Both the position numbers and the translations under genes were made by a program. A DNA stretch of 64,000 nucleotides from NCBI GenBank assembly GCA_018971775.1, contig JAGXAB010000024.1:1-64000 (forward strand). Direction: 5' to 3'. How positions within the stretch are numbered: position 1 is the stretch's first letter; every line of letters begins with the position of its first letter. This DNA comes from Cyanobacteria bacterium REEB67 (GTDB lineage Bacteria; Cyanobacteriota; Vampirovibrionia; Obscuribacterales; Obscuribacteraceae). This document shows positions 59,733 to 64,000 of this stretch, piece after piece. The notes under the pieces are model-generated. The model was not told where the DNA came from. It did not search any database and saw nothing but the letters and a program-made list of their open reading frames with translations.

Positions 59733-60923
59733 ATGCTCGTAGCCTTCTTTTTACTGGCCATTACGGTGCTGGGTTGCATCGTGCAGACCTTGGCTTTCAA
59801 TCGTCTTATGTCTTATGTGGCCAGCGAAATGGCCAAGCCGCTTGGCAAGTATCTGCCGCCGGTGACGGTGATTTTGCCCTGTAAGGGCCTTGACCCCGGC
59901 TTCAACGACAATGTGCGCAAGTTGCTCAATCAGGACTACCCGTGCTTCGAAGTAATCTTCGCTGTCGCGTCCACCGATGATCCGGCTTATCAAAATTTAG
60001 TAGATCTCGCCGCCGCCTCTTCGTTACCAATAAAGATTGTCGTTGCCGGCATTAACTTAAAACGCGCTCAGAAAATCAATAATCAGTTGAAGGCTCTGGA
60101 AAACCTTTCTCCCGAGTCCGAGGTAATTGTTTTTGTCGACTCGGACGTGATCGCCCGTGCCGATTTCTTGCGTCACCTCGTGGCGCCCCTCGAGGGCGAG
60201 CGTGTCGGCGTCTGCACTGGATATCGTTTTTATATAGCGTCGCTCTCCAACTGGCCCTCCCAGCTGCGCTCTCTCTGGAATCGCATGTCCGCCTGGGAAA
60301 TGGCCAACCAGAAATATGCTTTCGCCTGGGGCGGCGCCATGGCCATACGCAAAACGGTTTTTGAAAAGGCGGGTGTGGCGGCGCATTGGGACCAGGCCGC
60401 CGATGATGATCTCTCTTTGACTACCGCGGTAAAAGAGCTCGGCCTCGACGTTCATTTCGTGCCCCAGTGCCTGGTAGCGACCGATGGAGACTCGAGTGTG
60501 GCGGAGATTTTCGAGTGGACTAATCGTCAACTGATTCTCACCAAGGTCTACTATCCAAAACTCTGGGGCCGCGCCGTTGGCCGCGCTGTGGTCATGGCAG
60601 TCTGGTTGATTGCCATGATTGGCGCCCTCGGCGGTTGGCTGCTGTTTGGCGATCGGTCGATGGGCATGGCCGTTTTTGCCGGTCTCACCCTGATCCCCTT
60701 AGAGGTTATTTTTTTAATCCGGGCGCGAAGACTCTGGCAGCAGGTGCTCACTGATAACAGTCAATATATTCAGGAGTCATTTCTTACCTCCTGTGCGGCT
60801 ATCCCCCTCGCTCATCTCATTTTGCCTTGGATAACTTTGTTTTCGCTGTTAACCAATCGTATCCAATGGCGGGGCATTACTTACGAATTGCGCAGCCCGA
60901 CTGAGACGTTAATTATTTCTTGA
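59733..60923 (+). CDS. Membrane glycosyltransferase family 2/21 (ceramide-glucosyltransferase-like)
   Basis: A membrane helix (LVAFFLLAITVLGCIVQTL) precedes the GT-A domain: VTVILPCKGLDPGFNDNV, FVDSDVIARADFLRHL (DxD-like), WGGAMAIRKTVFEKAG and QAADDDLSLTTAVKE (D3). Two or three C-terminal membrane helices follow. This layout is that of GT21/HpnI-type enzymes that glycosylate lipids such as ceramide or bacteriohopanetetrol. The (Q/R)xxRW motif is not clear; NRQLILTKVY stands at its place. ATG 59733 or TTG 59724 is the start. The megasynthase gene follows on the same strand. Confidence 0.88.
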   Translation: MLVAFFLLAITVLGCIVQTLAFNRLMSYVASEMAKPLGKYLPPVTVILPCKGLDPGFNDNVRKLLNQDYPCFEVIFAVASTDDPAYQNLVDLAAASSLPIKIVVAGINLKRAQKINNQLKALENLSPESEVIVFVDSDVIARADFLRHLVAPLEGERVGVCTGYRFYIASLSNWPSQLRSLWNRMSAWEMANQKYAFAWGGAMAIRKTVFEKAGVAAHWDQAADDDLSLTTAVKELGLDVHFVPQCLVATDGDSSVAEIFEWTNRQLILTKVYYPKLWGRAVGRAVVMAVWLIAMIGALGGWLLFGDRSMGMAVFAGLTLIPLEVIFLIRARRLWQQVLTDNSQYIQESFLTSCAAIPLAHLILPWITLFSLLTNRIQWRGITYELRSPTETLIIS

Positions 60924-61111
60924 ATGCTCAAACTGGCCGCAGGTAAGCATCGGCACATTTTCTTCACATTTCTTCGCAACGGCGGCTGGCGTATCGTCTT
61001 ATAATTTGGCATATAAAATAAGCTGTCGAGTTTCTGTCGGCACGTATGGTGAGTCCAATTCCCGGTTGTGACTGGGTGGTTAGACAAGGTGTCGTTTGGT
61101 CTGAGGTAGAT

Positions 61112-64000
61112 GTGTCGGCTCTCAAAGTATTAGTTGTTTCCCCCGCCGGTCCCCGTGGGGACTTTAGAGATCCGGCAATGGCGATTGCGGCGGCCCGCTC
61201 TGGAGCCGTTGGCCTCCTCGATTGTGAGTTTGTCGAAGCCGAAACGTCCCTGGTCAGTCTGTACGAAAAATTGGTCAAGCACGCCAGAGGCGGTGCTGTT
61301 GGTTTCCGGGCCCGCAGCGGCCAGGTGCCGAGCGCAATTTTCGCTCACGGGCAGAGCTCAGGTTCGCTGAACAAAACGGGAAGCGGAGAGCGCTACATCG
61401 TCCTCACCGCCGGTTTGAGAGCTTTCGAAGCGGAAGCGTTAAAAGCAGACATCGATGTCGCGCGCGCTGCCGGTTATATAGTCATCGTCGAAACAATCGA
61501 TCTGAAAGAAGCACAGCTGGCCCAGTCGCTTGGTTGTGATGCCGTTATTGCCAAGGGGCATGAAGGCGCCGGTCGCGTCGGCGATGGCACTACCTTTGTC
61601 CTGGTGCAGCAATATATGCGCCAGTTGGAAATTTCGGTCTTCGCCCAGGGGGGTATCGGTTTGCATTCGGCCGCCGCAGTCGCCGCCGCCGGTGTGACCG
61701 GTATCGTCCTCGACAGTCAGCTCTATCTCTGTCGCGATTCAGGCGTCAGCCCGCAGCTGCGTTTGCGCATCGAGCGCATGGACGGCAGCGAAACGACGCT
61801 CGTCCGCGGTCCTCAGGGGCAGACCTATCGCCTCGCCGCTCCGGTCGGCACAGCCGATCTCAGTCTGGCCGCCGAACACAAATTCGAAGAGGCTCTGATC
61901 GAGAAGCTCGTCGGCAGTGAAAATTCTGCAGATTATCTCGTTGTTGGACAGGATGCTTCTTTCGGTCGACTATTGGCCACAGTTGGTGGCACCATATCCG
62001 GTGCTATCGAAGCGATTCAAAATGCCGTTCCCGAACAACTGGCCATCGCCACTCGCGCCGCTGCTCTTGCCGAAGGAGCGCCGCTTGCAGTCTCGCATGG
62101 CACGCGTTATCCTCTCGTTCAAGGTGCCATGACCCGCGTCTCCGATACCAGTGACTTTGCTCAGAAAGTCGCCGAGGGCGGCGCCCTGCCTTTCCTCGCC
62201 CTGTCGCTTCTGCGCGGACCGGATATCGAAGTATTGTTGCGCGAAACACAGGAAAAACTTGGTGCACTGCCCTGGGGCGTCGGCATGCTCGGTTTTGTAC
62301 CGCAGGCTTTGCGTCAGGAGCAGTTGGAAGTCGTCAATCGCTTCAAGCCTCCTTTTGCCATGATCGCCGGTGGTCGCCCGGATCAGGCTAGAGCTCTCGA
62401 AGATCTCGGCACTCCCACTTATCTGCATGTACCTTCGCCGCTCTTGCTCAAGTCTTTTATCGAGATGGGCTCGCGTCGTTTCATATTTGAAGGCAAAGAA
62501 TGCGGTGGTCACGTTGGTCCTCGGTCGAGTTTTATCTTGTGGCAGTCAATGGTCGAAGTCTTGCTCGACACAATAGGCCCGCGCGATGATGTCTCGGGCT
62601 ATCACATCATTTTTGCCGGCGGCATTCACGATGCTCTCTCCGCTGCCATGGTGGCTACTCTCGCGGCCCCCCTCTCGGCTCGCGGCATCAAGGTCGGATT
62701 TTTGATCGGCACCGCCTATCTCTTCACCGAAGAAGCGGTGACGAGTGGTGCTATTGTCGACAAATTTCAGCAAGCCGCTCTTGCTTGCGATCAGACGATA
62801 CTTCTAGAAACCGGTCCCGGACATTCGATCCGCTGCATTGATTCACCATATAAGCAGTCCTTCAACGAGCTGCGCAGCAAGCTGGAAAAAGAAGAGAAAA
62901 GTCGCGACGATATCCGCGAAGAACTCGAGCTATTAAATCTCGGTCGACTGCGCATCGCCAGCAAAGGACTGGGTAAAGTCCAGGGTGGATCCGGTCTTGT
63001 CTCTTTGCCGCACGAGCAGCAGTGGCAGGAAGGCATGTACATGATCGGCCAGGTGGCTGCCATGCACAATGAAGTAACGACTATCGCCGCCCTGCACGAA
63101 GACGTCTGTGCCACCGGTCAAGATCTGCTCGTCCGCAGGGATCTCGAACAATCATTTGAAAAAGTCTCTCCCGACCGCGTCAACGAAGGCATCGCCATCG
63201 TCGGCATGTCCTGCCAGTTTCCTAAAGGCAACGATGTAGAGACCTACTGGAACAATATTCTCGGCAAGGTCAATACGATCGAAGAAATACCCGCCAGTCA
63301 TTTCGATTGGCGCAACTACTACGATCCGGATTTAATGGCCCGCGACAAAATCGTCTCGAAATGGGGCGGCTTCCTCAAAGACGTTGTTTTCGACCCGAGC
63401 GTTTACGGCATTCCTCCGAGCAGCCTCGACAGTATCGATCCGATGCAGTTCTTGATCCTCGAAGCTTCGCGCCGAGCGCTGGTCGACGCTGGTTACGGTC
63501 AAAGACCCTTCAGCCGCGCCAAGACATCGGTCATTCTGGCCAATGCCGGTCACGGTCCGATTACTGCTCTATACTCTCTGCGTTCGATGCTCGGGTGGAA
63601 GCTGGAGAGTCTTGATCCGGCCGTCACCGAAGAAATCAAATCAGACATACCGGAATGGACGGAAGATTCTTTTGCCGGCTATCTCGGTAACGTCGCCGCC
63701 GGTCGCGTCACCAACAGGCTGGATTTGAAAGGGATCAACTTTTCTATTGACGCTGCCTGCGCCAGTTCCCTCGCCGCACTCTATGTGGGCATTTCAGATT
63801 TGCGCTCCGGGGCCAGCGATGTCGTTTTGCTCGGTGCCACCGATACCCATAACCAGCCGGGCGACTTCCTCAGCTTCAGCAAAACCTATGCTCTTTCGCC
63901 GACCGGCGCTTGCAAAACATTCGACGCCAAAGCCGATGGTATTGCCATCAGTGAAGGTATCGCCGTGCTCGTCCTCAAACGACTGAGCGATGCCGAGCGC
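61112..64000 (+). CDS. Megasynthase: two nitronate-monooxygenase-like domains + ketosynthase (3' end outside window)
   Basis: 963 codons are open to the window end. Residues about 1-270 are a first TIM-barrel flavin domain (LTAGLRAF, KGHEGAGRVGD, FAQGGIGLHSAAA). Residues about 330-600 are a second, canonical one (YPLVQGAMTRVSD, GKECGGHVGPRSS, IIFAGGIHDALSA, FLIGTAYLF), like the PfaD enoyl reductase of polyunsaturated-fatty-acid synthases. From about 690 a type I ketosynthase begins (IAIVGMSCQFPKGND) with the active-site Cys883 in DAACASSLAAL. The rest (remaining KS, perhaps AT, ACP, KR, DH) lies outside. Start GTG 61112 has GAGGT 5 nt upstream; ATG 61046 is in frame but lacks a site. It follows the GT2 gene by 188 nt. 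Confidence 0.92.
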   Translation, partial: MSALKVLVVSPAGPRGDFRDPAMAIAAARSGAVGLLDCEFVEAETSLVSLYEKLVKHARGGAVGFRARSGQVPSAIFAHGQSSGSLNKTGSGERYIVLTAGLRAFEAEALKADIDVARAAGYIVIVETIDLKEAQLAQSLGCDAVIAKGHEGAGRVGDGTTFVLVQQYMRQLEISVFAQGGIGLHSAAAVAAAGVTGIVLDSQLYLCRDSGVSPQLRLRIERMDGSETTLVRGPQGQTYRLAAPVGTADLSLAAEHKFEEALIEKLVGSENSADYLVVGQDASFGRLLATVGGTISGAIEAIQNAVPEQLAIATRAAALAEGAPLAVSHGTRYPLVQGAMTRVSDTSDFAQKVAEGGALPFLALSLLRGPDIEVLLRETQEKLGALPWGVGMLGFVPQALRQEQLEVVNRFKPPFAMIAGGRPDQARALEDLGTPTYLHVPSPLLLKSFIEMGSRRFIFEGKECGGHVGPRSSFILWQSMVEVLLDTIGPRDDVSGYHIIFAGGIHDALSAAMVATLAAPLSARGIKVGFLIGTAYLFTEEAVTSGAIVDKFQQAALACDQTILLETGPGHSIRCIDSPYKQSFNELRSKLEKEEKSRDDIREELELLNLGRLRIASKGLGKVQGGSGLVSLPHEQQWQEGMYMIGQVAAMHNEVTTIAALHEDVCATGQDLLVRRDLEQSFEKVSPDRVNEGIAIVGMSCQFPKGNDVETYWNNILGKVNTIEEIPASHFDWRNYYDPDLMARDKIVSKWGGFLKDVVFDPSVYGIPPSSLDSIDPMQFLILEASRRALVDAGYGQRPFSRAKTSVILANAGHGPITALYSLRSMLGWKLESLDPAVTEEIKSDIPEWTEDSFAGYLGNVAAGRVTNRLDLKGINFSIDAACASSLAALYVGISDLRSGASDVVLLGATDTHNQPGDFLSFSKTYALSPTGACKTFDAKADGIAISEGIAVLVLKRLSDAER

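Noticed and set aside
61046-61111. ATG 61046 as start of the megasynthase
   Set aside because: In frame, but no ribosome-binding site; GTG 61112 has GAGGT at 5 nt and begins right before the flavin-domain strand. Kept only as an alternative.

Overview
The window is gene-dense, GC-moderate bacterial DNA from an organism with a Gram-negative envelope: a TolC-like outer-membrane protein, several lipoproteins with lipoboxes, periplasmic binding proteins and a periplasmic amidase. The SecA C-terminal half carries a cyanobacterial-style signature (EEDMPIESGM followed by AQKKVE), but no photosynthesis gene is present. My best guess is therefore a non-photosynthetic relative of Cyanobacteria (Melainabacteria / Obscuribacterales type). 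This is an inference from protein style only; no rRNA gene is present to test it.

Layout. 1-6 kb: housekeeping run on + (secA 3' end, tsaB, rimI, BioY-like protein, metallophosphoesterase), ended by a 20-bp tandem repeat. 6-8 kb: two minus-strand envelope genes, one a matrixin-like protease. 8-15 kb: glmU, coaX, a cell-wall amidase, a DUF547 protein, tRNA-Ala(GGC) and an isochorismatase-family hydrolase. 15-20 kb: TolC-like protein, HAD phosphatase, two very small genes and a HU protein with a histone-H1-like tail. 20-24 kb: pucR-potA-potD operon without permeases. 25-29 kb: a 1385-residue GAF-GAF-GAF-GGDEF protein with a degenerate HD-GYP domain. 29-33 kb: a palindrome-rich intergenic region, then a MerR-family regulator translationally coupled to a VIT/VWA protein, then a structured RNA candidate with a very good promoter. 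33-36 kb: an SGNH-like exported protein and an esterase. 36-42 kb: minus-strand oligopeptide-ABC-type operon (two lipoprotein binding proteins, two permeases, one small CxxC membrane protein). 42-50 kb: exported proteins of unknown role, including a TPR protein that seems to begin at ATT, a trypsin-like protease and a DUF4127 protein. 50-54 kb: recJ-apt. 54-64 kb: two divergent operons, GH3-GT4-MFS-hydrolase-ATL leftward and GT2-megasynthase rightward.

The most interesting part is the right edge. An open reading frame that runs off the window (61112-64000) encodes two tandem nitronate-monooxygenase (PfaD-like enoyl-reductase type) domains followed by a ketosynthase with an intact active-site Cys. 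It sits beside a ceramide-glucosyltransferase-like GT2, a GT4, a GH3-family acyl-adenylating enzyme and an MFS exporter. Together these look like a secondary-lipid or glycolipid pathway. The second candidate is the MerR/VIT-VWA operon, whose promoter is spanned by an inverted repeat that ends at the start codon, so that the transcript is probably leaderless.

Methods and limits: all function calls come from motif reading by eye. No database search or RNA folding was run. Several starts were moved from the longest open frame to positions supported by a ribosome-binding site, a signal peptide or a stop/start overlap, and each such choice is stated in its entry.
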